A stretch of 64,000 nt of DNA from positions 709,498-773,497 of the forward strand of contig JBGAIB010000002.1 of NCBI GenBank assembly GCA_044225825.1, in the 5' to 3' direction. Below are positions 44,921 through 52,723 of the stretch, in pieces; within the stretch, counting starts at the first letter, position 1; the number at the start of each line of letters is the position of its first letter. The position numbers and the translations under genes are program-made. Origin of the DNA: Bog-950 sp044225825. Lineage in GTDB: Bacteria > Bacteroidota > Bacteroidia > Chitinophagales > LD1. The notes beneath the pieces are model-generated. The model saw only the letters and a list, made by a program, of their open reading frames with translations, did no database searches and had not been told where the DNA came from.

Positions 44921-44951
44921 AGGGAGCCGCCCCTGCGCGCTCCCTTTTTTA
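44921..44951 (+). terminator. Terminator after the TonB receptor gene
   Basis: AGGGAGC (44921-44927) pairs with GCTCCCT (44939-44945), followed by TTTTTT. Confidence 0.85.
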
Positions 44952-45557
44952 TTGTCGCCTTGTAAAGGAGAACCGACCCGGAGCACTAGACTGTGAAGCG
45001 TTCTATACTATATAGGATGTTTTAATTTGAGAGGAGGAGAAGGACAAAAGCCAGCCTGTGGCGAACAGTGCCCTACACCTACCATAAAAAATAAAGGGGA
45101 AGCCTTTTGAGGAGCTTAAAAAGTGAAAACAGGGGCAAATTTTTTTTGGGAGGCTGTTTATTGCGCGGTTGGAGGAGATATTTAGGGAACCCGCATTTGT
45201 AAATGCTTGATACACATGGGGCCATGTTTTAAGCCCCAAAAACAACCCGGCAAAAATGCCCAAATGACCCCTTAAATGCACCGAAAATCATACCCCAAAA
45301 CAGCCCTTTTTGCCGCCCAAAAAACCGTACATTTTTTTTCCTCAAAACGCGCCGGTTTTATCCAAGTAAAATCGTTAAAATGTTTTTCCACACGAGGGAA
45401 CGCACGTCAGTACAAGGTTTCTTAACCTTTCAAATGTCTGCGCACATTTTGTGTGGAAAAATGGAATGGGTTTCACCAAAACGTAAAAATATATTCGTTC
45501 TACGCTTCACAGCAAGCAAACCCAAATTACCAGTTCAAAACAGATTAACTTTAAGCT
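44952..45557. other. 606-base region upstream of nrdJ
   Basis: No gene recognised; open frames here lack coding character. T- and C-rich runs occur. The one structured feature is an inverted repeat, TTTTTCCACAC (45383-45393) and GTGTGGAAAAA (45451-45461). No NrdR box pair or cobalamin riboswitch was found by reading, although adjacent to a B12-dependent enzyme. Confidence 0.5.
45383..45461. promoter_or_regulatory. 11-base inverted repeat upstream of nrdJ
   Basis: TTTTTCCACAC and GTGTGGAAAAA, exact inverse complements, 57 bases apart, about 100-175 bases before the nrdJ start. Each arm contains TTTTCCACA, one base from the DnaA box consensus TTATCCACA. Confidence 0.45.
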
Positions 45558-48500
45558 ATGGCAAGGAAGAATGAAAAGAAAGGCCTGAAGGTTACCCGTC
45601 GCTATACCAAAGACGGTGTGAATGTATACGATTTATTCGAGTACGACCTCAGGAGTAGTGTTATCCGTAACCCGAAAGGCGATGCGGTATTTGAGATGCA
45701 TAACGTAGAGGTGCCAAAAGGCTGGAGCCAGGTGGCTACCGATATCCTTGCCCAAAAATATTTCCGTAAAGCAGGTGTGCCGCAGCCCGATGGTAACTTA
45801 GGCGGCGAACGCTCTATTAAGCAGGTGGTACACCGCCTGGCCGATTGCTGGAAAAGCTGGGGCGAGCGTTACGGCTACTTTGCATCTAAGAAAGATGCCG
45901 AGGTATTCTACGACGAGATCGCTTACTCTTTATTAGACCAGATGGCGGCGCCGAACTCGCCCCAATGGTTCAACACGGGTTTGTATTCAAGCTATGGCAT
46001 TAAAGGTAAACCACAGGGTCACTACTTTGTAAATCCTGATACCGGTAAACTGGAGCAGTCAACTTCTGCTTACGAGCGTCCGCAGCCGCATGCTTGCTTT
46101 ATCTTAAGCGTAGATGACGATCTGGTAAACGGCGGTGGTATTATGGACCTGTGGATGCGCGAAGCCCGTATCTTTAAATACGGCTCGGGCGTTGGAACCA
46201 ACTTCAGCAATATCCGCGGCGAAGGCGAAAAACTTTCGGGCGGTGGTACTTCATCAGGCTTAATGAGCTTCCTGAAAATAGGCGATGCCGCTGCAGGTGC
46301 TATTAAAAGCGGTGGCACTACCCGTCGTGCTGCCAAAATGGTTTGCTTAGACCTCGACCACCCTGAAGTAGTAGACTTTATTGAGTGGAAGATGAAGGAA
46401 GAAGACAAGGTAGCTGCGTTGATCAACGCCGGTTACGACAGTCACTACGAAGGCGAAGCCTACCGCACTGTATCAGGTCAAAACTCCAACAACTCGGTTC
46501 GCGTTCCTAACTCCTTCTTCCATGCACTGGAAAAAGGCGAAAACTGGAACCTGCTGGCCCGCACCGATAAGCGTGTAATGAAGAGCATTCCTTCGCGCGA
46601 GATGTGGGATCTGGTAGCTAAGGCGGCTTGGCGTTGTGCCGACCCCGGTGTGCAGTTTGATACCACTATTAACGAGTGGCATACCTGCCCTGAGGATGGC
46701 CCTATCCGCGCCAGCAACCCTTGCAGCGAATACATGTTCCTGGATAACACAGCCTGTAACCTGGCTTCGTTTAACCTGCGCAAGTTCTTTAACGAAAACA
46801 CCCTGGTGTTTGATGTAGAAGGCTTTGAACACATGAGCCGCATCTGGACCGTGGTATTGGAAATATCTGTATTAATGGCGCAGTTCCCTTCGCAGGAAGT
46901 GGCCCAACTGAGCTATGAGTTCCGCACCCTGGGCTTAGGCTATGCCAACTTAGGCAGCGTGCTGATGGTTAGCGGCATACCTTACGATAGCGACAAAGCC
47001 CGTGCAATAGGCGGCGCTATTACCGCTATCATGACCGGTATTGCTTACAAAACATCGGCTGAAATGTCGAGCTTCCTAGGACCATTTGCCGGTTACGAGC
47101 GCAACAAAAAACACATGCTGCGTGTAATGCGTAACCACCGCCTGGCTGCTTACAATGCAGATGCTGCCAGCTACGAAGGCCTGGAAGTAAAACCTGTAGG
47201 CATTGACCCTAAATACTGCCCAAGCTACTTACTGGAAGCAGCAGGCACTGCCTGGGACGAGGCCCTGCAACTGGGTGAGCAATACGGTTACCGCAACGCC
47301 CAAACTACCGTTATTGCCCCTACCGGCACTATTGGTTTATTAATGGATTGCGATACTACCGGTGTGGAACCTGACTTTGCCTTAGTGAAGTTCAAGAAAC
47401 TTTCCGGCGGCGGTTACTTTAAGATTGTAAACGAGAGCGTGCCAATGGCCCTGAAAAACCTGGGTTACAATGCCGCACAAGTGGACGCTATTGTAAAATA
47501 TGCCAAAGGCAGCGGTAGCCTGGAAGGTTGCCCAAGCATTAACGCCGATACCCTGCGCAGCAAAGGCTTTAGCGCCGATGACGTAGAGAAGATTGAAGCG
47601 CAACTGCCGGCTGCATTTGATATTACATTTGCCTTTAACCAGTGGACACTGGGCGAAGAAACCATGCAGCGCCTGGGCTTTAGCGCCGAGCAATACATGA
47701 ACCCCGGCTTTAACCTGCTGCGCGAACTGGGTTACAGCAAACAGGAAATTGACGAAGCTAACGAATATGTTTGCGGCACCATGACCGTAGAAGGCGCTCC
47801 TTACCTGCGCGACGAACACCTGCCGGTGTTTGACTGTGCTAACAAGTGCGGCGTTAAAGGTGTGCGCTTTATTCACCCGCATGGTCACATTCGCATGATG
47901 GCCGGTGTGCAGCCTTTCATCAGCGGCGCTATTTCTAAAACCATTAACCTGCCAAACGAAGCTACCGTGGAAGACATCCAGGGCTGCTACGAACTTAGCT
48001 GGAGCCTGGGCTTAAAAGCAAACGCCCTGTACCGCGACGGATGCAAAATGAGCCAGCCGTTGAGCAACAAGAAGGACGAAGACAAAACCGAAACCAAAGA
48101 AACAGCTGCTGCTGAAACTGCAGCGCCTGCACAAAGCGCCGATAACTTCAGCAAGTTAACGCCGGAGCAGGTATTGGAAGCTGCCCGCATATTAATGCAG
48201 GAAAGCACCGACACCAACTTTATGCGCGAACTGAGCCGCATTGTGGAGCGGAAGAAACTGCCGCACAAGCGCCGTGGCTTTACGCAAAAAGCAAAAATAG
48301 GCGGACAAACCGTGTTTGTACGCACCGGGGAATACGATGACGGTACATTGGGCGAAATCTTTGTGGATATGCACAAAGAGGGCGCCAGCTTCCGCAGCCT
48401 GATGAACTGCTTCGCTATATCGGTTTCGATAGGCCTGCAGTACGGCGTGCCGTTGGAAGAGTTCATGAACAAGTTCACCTTTACCCGCTTTGAGCCAAGC

Positions 48501-48923
48501 GGTATGGTTGACCACCCGAACATTAAGAATGCTTCTTCGGTTGTGGACTATATCTTCCGCCTGTTGGCGTTCGAATACCTGGGCCGTACGGACCTGGTAC
48601 ACGTAACACCAAGCGAACTGGCCCTGCGCAGTCAGCCTACCAGCGACTTAACTACCGAAATAGGCGAGGACCCTATTGAAGACCGCAAGAGCTCGCATCC
48701 TGAAATGAAGGACAGCCCTAAGCCAACTTCTAAAACCGAGAAGATGGAAATTAAGGTAGAGAAGAAAATTACCCTGGCTACCAGCAGCATGAGCGCCTTT
48801 AATAAAGCAGCCGGCGATATGATGGGCGATGCGCCACCGTGCAGCGTGTGCGGTAACATCACCATCCGCAGCGGCACCTGCTACAAGTGCATCAACTGCG
48901 GCAACAGCATGGGTTGCAGCTAG
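45558..48923 (+). CDS. nrdJ: Vitamin B12-dependent (class II) ribonucleoside-diphosphate reductase
   Basis: 1121 residues. It makes deoxynucleotides from ribonucleotides using a radical from adenosylcobalamin, working with or without oxygen. Markers are the NPCSEYMFLDNTACNLASF stretch (active-site region), the FKYGSGVGTNFSNIRG stretch and TTVIAPTGTIGLL. The ~900-980 region is a TSCPD domain (CFAISVSIGLQYGV). The last ~30 residues form a zinc-ribbon-like finger with four Cys pairs (CSVCGN, CYKCINCG), and a Cys near the very end (MGCS) probably re-reduces the active site. A Glu/Ala/Thr-rich linker lies near 845-865. Monocistronic. Confidence 0.96.
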   Translation: MARKNEKKGLKVTRRYTKDGVNVYDLFEYDLRSSVIRNPKGDAVFEMHNVEVPKGWSQVATDILAQKYFRKAGVPQPDGNLGGERSIKQVVHRLADCWKSWGERYGYFASKKDAEVFYDEIAYSLLDQMAAPNSPQWFNTGLYSSYGIKGKPQGHYFVNPDTGKLEQSTSAYERPQPHACFILSVDDDLVNGGGIMDLWMREARIFKYGSGVGTNFSNIRGEGEKLSGGGTSSGLMSFLKIGDAAAGAIKSGGTTRRAAKMVCLDLDHPEVVDFIEWKMKEEDKVAALINAGYDSHYEGEAYRTVSGQNSNNSVRVPNSFFHALEKGENWNLLARTDKRVMKSIPSREMWDLVAKAAWRCADPGVQFDTTINEWHTCPEDGPIRASNPCSEYMFLDNTACNLASFNLRKFFNENTLVFDVEGFEHMSRIWTVVLEISVLMAQFPSQEVAQLSYEFRTLGLGYANLGSVLMVSGIPYDSDKARAIGGAITAIMTGIAYKTSAEMSSFLGPFAGYERNKKHMLRVMRNHRLAAYNADAASYEGLEVKPVGIDPKYCPSYLLEAAGTAWDEALQLGEQYGYRNAQTTVIAPTGTIGLLMDCDTTGVEPDFALVKFKKLSGGGYFKIVNESVPMALKNLGYNAAQVDAIVKYAKGSGSLEGCPSINADTLRSKGFSADDVEKIEAQLPAAFDITFAFNQWTLGEETMQRLGFSAEQYMNPGFNLLRELGYSKQEIDEANEYVCGTMTVEGAPYLRDEHLPVFDCANKCGVKGVRFIHPHGHIRMMAGVQPFISGAISKTINLPNEATVEDIQGCYELSWSLGLKANALYRDGCKMSQPLSNKKDEDKTETKETAAAETAAPAQSADNFSKLTPEQVLEAARILMQESTDTNFMRELSRIVERKKLPHKRRGFTQKAKIGGQTVFVRTGEYDDGTLGEIFVDMHKEGASFRSLMNCFAISVSIGLQYGVPLEEFMNKFTFTRFEPSGMVDHPNIKNASSVVDYIFRLLAFEYLGRTDLVHVTPSELALRSQPTSDLTTEIGEDPIEDRKSSHPEMKDSPKPTSKTEKMEIKVEKKITLATSSMSAFNKAAGDMMGDAPPCSVCGNITIRSGTCYKCINCGNSMGCS

Positions 48924-48968
48924 GCAACAGACTTTAGAAATCAGAGATCAGATTTCAGACGATAGAAA

Positions 48969-48997
48969 GCCCCTTCAGGAATGAAGGGGCTTTTTTT
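48969..48997 (+). terminator. Terminator after nrdJ
   Basis: GCCCCTTC (48969-48976) pairs with GAAGGGGC (48983-48990), loop AGGAAT, then seven T. Confidence 0.9.
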
Positions 48998-49000
48998 GTT

Positions 49001-49297
49001 TTATCCGATTAGATAAGGTAACACCAATCTACGCCAACCTAATTCCAATAAAGTAGTTAGTTTTTTAGGTCCATTGTTGAGTTGAATTTCATCAGCAAGT
49101 TTATCAAGCGAATAATTGGGAAGGTGGTAAGAACTTATATACTCCATATAAGCTTTGCTGATGATGGCAGGATGAAGGCCCTTTATGGGTTGTTGTTTGA
49201 ATTTAAGCAGTTGTCTGCCACGCTTAAAGCAATTTTTGTCAGCATCTATAGCTCTAAAACCAATCGTATATAAGTCGTCGGGCGTAATGCAGTACAT
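49001..49297 (-). CDS. Hypothetical 98-residue protein
   Basis: Converging with nrdJ; the ATG at 49297 (MYCITPDDLYTIGFRAID) is followed by a soluble, helix-rich sequence with KQQPIKGLHPAIISKAY in the middle and LGWRRLVLPYLIG at the end. No family recognised. Composition is somewhat AT-rich relative to nrdJ. It may be genuine because the frame has protein-like amino-acid use and ends just after the nrdJ terminator, but no other support exists. Confidence 0.5.
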   Translation of the reverse strand: MYCITPDDLYTIGFRAIDADKNCFKRGRQLLKFKQQPIKGLHPAIISKAYMEYISSYHLPNYSLDKLADEIQLNNGPKKLTTLLELGWRRLVLPYLIG

Positions 49298-49381
49298 GAT
49301 ACAAATTTAACGTTTTTCATATTTAAGGATGAGTGCGTGCTCCTGTCCAAAATCATATCACAAAAAGCTTAATAGGTGGTT

Positions 49382-49411
49382 GGTAGTATTACATTTGGTA
49401 TAAATACTACC
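49382..49411. promoter_or_regulatory. Palindrome around the promoter of the first repeat gene
   Basis: GGTAGTATT (49382-49390) and AATACTACC (49403-49411) are perfect inverse complements, with a 12-base spacer that holds most of the -7 element. An operator or a 5' hairpin is equally possible. Confidence 0.5.
49390..49397 (+). promoter_or_regulatory. Bacteroidota -7 promoter element, first repeat gene
   Basis: TACATTTG matches TAnnTTTG exactly; its first base is the last base of the left palindrome arm. It is 16 bases before ATG 49414. Confidence 0.5.
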
Positions 49412-49413
49412 TT

Positions 49414-50940
49414 ATGCTACGTAAGCTGTTAGTGGGCTTATTATTTATGCCCGTGTTTTCATTTGCCCAGGGCGGTTCGGCCAAAACGGAGGGCCTGGCG
49501 TACCGGTTAATCGGTTATCGGTTAGATAATCATGATTCCGGTGGCTGGAATACAAAGGATTCGATCACCTATACTTATAGTAGTAGCAGGGGGTCGATGG
49601 ACTGGAACAATAACGAATATGATGTAAAAATTAACAACGGCAACGACGGCATTAATCCTCCGGGACTTTACAGATATACGCAGACCTGGAATGCGGATGG
49701 CACGTTGAATACCTATCAACTCGATCAGTGGACATCGGGCGCTTACCAAAATGCATTTCGCCGCCTTTATACCTACAATGCTGCAGGACAGGTATTAACC
49801 GTTACCGCCCAGAACTGGACTTCGGGCCAATGGCAAAACAGCACCCGGTATGTATACCTGTACGATGCTAATGGTAATAATGTAACCAGTACCATCTACA
49901 CCTGGGATGGTAGCGCCTGGAAGGAAAACAACAGGGAAATTTATACGTACGATACGGCTAACCGGGTGCTAAGCTACCTTGTGCAAACATGGTTAAGTGC
50001 CGCCTGGAGCGATAACTACTCCCTGGTTTATACCTACGATGCCAATGGTAACCTAGCAGCGAAAACAAACTTAAGTGTGATAGGTGGAGTGATGACGAAT
50101 ACGAGTCGTGATACCTATAGTTACAACCAATATAATGATATGACCCGCGATATATACCAGTATTGGGACAGCACGGGCTGGGTAAATCAATACAGAACAA
50201 GCTATACACTTGATAACAGCCATCGGATAACTGATCAGATAAAAGAAGAGTGGATGACCAGTGCCTGGAAGAACCGCGATAGAGAAACCTTTGCATATAC
50301 AGCGGGAGGTGATGTATTGCTGCATAAAATCTTTCATTGGTTGCTGACTTATTGGGAAGAAGAGCAACGATGGACTTATGCCTACAATGGAACGGCGCAA
50401 GTAACATCGATTTTAGTGGAAGAACGTATTGCCGGTGTATGGCAGAACTACTACCGCGATAGCTACACCTATGATGCAAACGGGTATAAGGACATACATA
50501 TACTGGAAAACTGGCAGGATACGGTTTGGGTTAATACAGCCAAAAACGATTACGATTTTGCAGCTAACGGCACTTTGCCCTATGAGATAACACAATATTG
50601 GACAAGCGGTGCGTGGAGTGATGTTGAGCAGCGGTTTAGATATTACGAGGCTTATAATGCACCGGATGGTGTAGAAAATTTAATGCCTGCGCAGGACTTT
50701 GCAGCCTATCCAAACCCTGCTACCGACATTCTGAATATTGATTATAAGGCAATAAAGGAAGAAGAAATAACGCTTGCAATTTACAATATGCTTGGCGAGT
50801 TGGTGCTGAGCAAGAACTGCACCACCGCTATTGGCGACAACTATTGGCCGCTGTTGCTAACCAATCTGCAATCGGGTATGTATATGCTGCAACTTGGCAA
50901 TAGTAGTACTACAAAAGCACAACGCTTTATTAAAAATTGA
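49414..50940 (+). CDS. 29-residue-repeat T9SS cargo protein, copy 1
   Basis: 508 residues. It has a signal peptide (MLRKLLVGLLFMPVFSFAQ) and a short N-terminal module (LIGYRLDN...YTYSSSRGS). Eleven consecutive units of exactly 29 residues follow (about residues 87-410). A T9SS type A sorting domain (DFAAYPNPATDILNID onward) closes the protein. Each unit begins with Tyr-Thr-Tyr-Asp/Asn-Ala-x-Gly at unit positions 3-9, has Trp at 19, a small residue then Trp at 24, and Arg or Lys at 29. The pattern recalls RHS/YD repeats but the period is longer. A beta-rich solenoid or sheath at the cell surface is inferred. No enzyme domain. First and most divergent of three tandem paralogues. Confidence 0.85.
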   Translation: MLRKLLVGLLFMPVFSFAQGGSAKTEGLAYRLIGYRLDNHDSGGWNTKDSITYTYSSSRGSMDWNNNEYDVKINNGNDGINPPGLYRYTQTWNADGTLNTYQLDQWTSGAYQNAFRRLYTYNAAGQVLTVTAQNWTSGQWQNSTRYVYLYDANGNNVTSTIYTWDGSAWKENNREIYTYDTANRVLSYLVQTWLSAAWSDNYSLVYTYDANGNLAAKTNLSVIGGVMTNTSRDTYSYNQYNDMTRDIYQYWDSTGWVNQYRTSYTLDNSHRITDQIKEEWMTSAWKNRDRETFAYTAGGDVLLHKIFHWLLTYWEEEQRWTYAYNGTAQVTSILVEERIAGVWQNYYRDSYTYDANGYKDIHILENWQDTVWVNTAKNDYDFAANGTLPYEITQYWTSGAWSDVEQRFRYYEAYNAPDGVENLMPAQDFAAYPNPATDILNIDYKAIKEEEITLAIYNMLGELVLSKNCTTAIGDNYWPLLLTNLQSGMYMLQLGNSSTTKAQRFIKN

Positions 50941-50963
50941 GTGTTGATCTGTGTCAACAACAA

Positions 50964-50999
50964 CCGGGTAAAAAATGACTATGCTCATTTTTTACCCGG
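50964..50999. terminator. Long perfect hairpin between copies 1 and 2
   Basis: A 15-base stem (CCGGGTAAAAAATGA, 50964-50978, with its inverse complement at 50985-50999) and a 6-base loop, 23 bases after the stop. It has A/T runs in the stem instead of a T-tail. Likely terminator. Confidence 0.65.
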
Positions 51000-51048
51000 G
51001 TACATTCTTTTCAATTTTGTAGGATAAAGTCTGTTATATGAAAGAAAT

Positions 51049-52566
51049 ATGATTTTACTTACAGGTTTGTTTTTGTACGGTTTAAGCTTTGCCGGCTCTG
51101 ATTATCTGATAAAGTGCTTTGCCCAGAAAGCAGGGACTGGTGCTGAACAACGCATAGCTTCCTTTAAAGCTTTTATTAGCACCGGCCAACAAGCAGGTAA
51201 AACCGATGCTGTACAACAACGAATTATAGGACAACGCTACTCGGAATACGTAGACGGCACCTGGTATATACAGGACAGCGCCCGCTGGAGTTATACAGGG
51301 TTACGCGGTTCGACAGATGTAGAAAATGAGGTGTTTGATATACGATACGATTTACTGGGCTCAGACACTACGGCTCAGAATGATAAACGTAACACCAATA
51401 CCTATGATGCCAACGGTCGTTTGATAACCAAAGTAATTGAGAGCTGGAATGGGGTTGGCTTCGATAACTATCAGAAGAAACTCTACACTTACGATGCCAC
51501 CGGTAACAAACTTACTTATACAGCGCAGGATTGGGATGGCGCTAACTGGATAGATAACACCCGCGAAGTATATACCTACGATGCAGCTAATAACCAAACA
51601 AGCTTTACCCAGCAAGGGTGGAATGGCAGCAGTTGGGATGATAATAACCGCTTTCAGTATACCTATAATGCGGCGCATCAAATGCTCACCAGTTTGTATC
51701 AGCAAATGTCGGGTGGTATGTGGACGGATATTTCGCGCGATACCTATACCTACGATGCAAACGGCGATAACACCCAGTTTCTGGAGGAATTGTATGGCAG
51801 CGGCTGGGAAAACTACAGCCGTAGAACTTATACTTACAACAACCATCATCAGGTTACTTCGCGCATAATGGAAGCCTGGACAGGTAGTGCCTGGGAAAAC
51901 AGCAGCAAGAAGGAGTTTACGTATGATGCGGCCTTTAATGAAACAGGCTCTATCGACTATTCGTGGCAAAGCGGTGCATGGAATCCTACTTATCAATACC
52001 TCACCGAATACGATGCCAACAACCGTCGCACTTATTACACCACCCAGGTATGGACCGGCATATGGAACAATGGTTACCGCGATGCCTATACCTACGATGC
52101 CAATGGTTATCCCGATTGGGATACGTACCAAAATTGGAGTCCGGCAATGAGCATGTGGATGGACAACAATCGCTCCGATTACGACTATAATAGTTATGGC
52201 AACCCGGATGTTCTTTCTTATGTAGAGTTTGGCGAGGAAGGACCGGTGGATGTATCGAAGGAATTCTTTTATTACGAGACCTATGGCCAGCCTGATGCAA
52301 TTGCGGATGCCGATCCATTGTTGATGAGTGTTTATCCTAACCCGGCTGTTAACCGGATACAAGTAAGTTTTGCAACCCAACAAGATGGTAGCGCTACCCT
52401 GCGGGTATACGGTATCAACGGTCAATTACTGGTAAGCAATACCATTGCCATCGCCTCAGGCGAAAATGTAATTGCTGTTCCGGTGGCTGCACTATGCAGC
52501 GGTGTTTATATACTGGAACTTACCTGCAATGGTGCGAGCAGCCATACCAGGTTTATAAAGCAATAG
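51049..52566 (+). CDS. 29-residue-repeat T9SS cargo protein, copy 2
   Basis: 505 residues from the only in-frame ATG. Same plan as its neighbours: N-terminal module (QQRIIGQRYSEYVDGTW... YTGLRGST), ten repeat units mostly of 29 residues (two of 28, one of 31), and a T9SS type A domain (MSVYPNPAVNRIQVSF onward). The signal peptide is abnormal: MILLTGLFLYGLSFAG has no basic residues before the hydrophobic core. Eleven bases upstream an ATG (51038) reads ATG AAA GAA ATA TGA; compared with copy 3 (ATG AAA AAA TAT ATG) one base is missing, so the ancestral start is out of frame. Secretion may be weakened. Confidence 0.82.
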   Translation: MILLTGLFLYGLSFAGSDYLIKCFAQKAGTGAEQRIASFKAFISTGQQAGKTDAVQQRIIGQRYSEYVDGTWYIQDSARWSYTGLRGSTDVENEVFDIRYDLLGSDTTAQNDKRNTNTYDANGRLITKVIESWNGVGFDNYQKKLYTYDATGNKLTYTAQDWDGANWIDNTREVYTYDAANNQTSFTQQGWNGSSWDDNNRFQYTYNAAHQMLTSLYQQMSGGMWTDISRDTYTYDANGDNTQFLEELYGSGWENYSRRTYTYNNHHQVTSRIMEAWTGSAWENSSKKEFTYDAAFNETGSIDYSWQSGAWNPTYQYLTEYDANNRRTYYTTQVWTGIWNNGYRDAYTYDANGYPDWDTYQNWSPAMSMWMDNNRSDYDYNSYGNPDVLSYVEFGEEGPVDVSKEFFYYETYGQPDAIADADPLLMSVYPNPAVNRIQVSFATQQDGSATLRVYGINGQLLVSNTIAIASGENVIAVPVAALCSGVYILELTCNGASSHTRFIKQ

Positions 52567-52587
52567 CAACTGATTAATCAGGCCCGG

Positions 52588-52625
52588 GCCGCTGTTTTGC
52601 ATATGCAGAACAGCGGCTTTTTTAT
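52588..52625 (+). terminator. Terminator after copy 2
   Basis: GCCGCTGTT (52588-52596) pairs with AACAGCGGC (52609-52617), followed by seven T. The same stem core occurs in the terminator after copy 3. Confidence 0.88.
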
Positions 52626-52723
52626 GCTTTGCAGGAAACGGATATCATGCCTGAACCGTGCACATGATATATTTCATTTTTTATAATTCAAGTAGTGGCG
52701 AACTTAGCAGTAAAATGTAGTGT

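Noticed and set aside
45003..45281. 92-codon minus-strand frame before nrdJ
   Set aside because: Low-complexity, Phe/Leu/Ser/Lys-rich composition in a T-rich leader; no start context and no homologue recognised.
44952..45557. Cobalamin riboswitch or NrdR box upstream of nrdJ
   Set aside because: I looked for a B12-box and for paired NrdR boxes. CTATATAG near 45010 is too short and too far away, and no B12-box was recognised.
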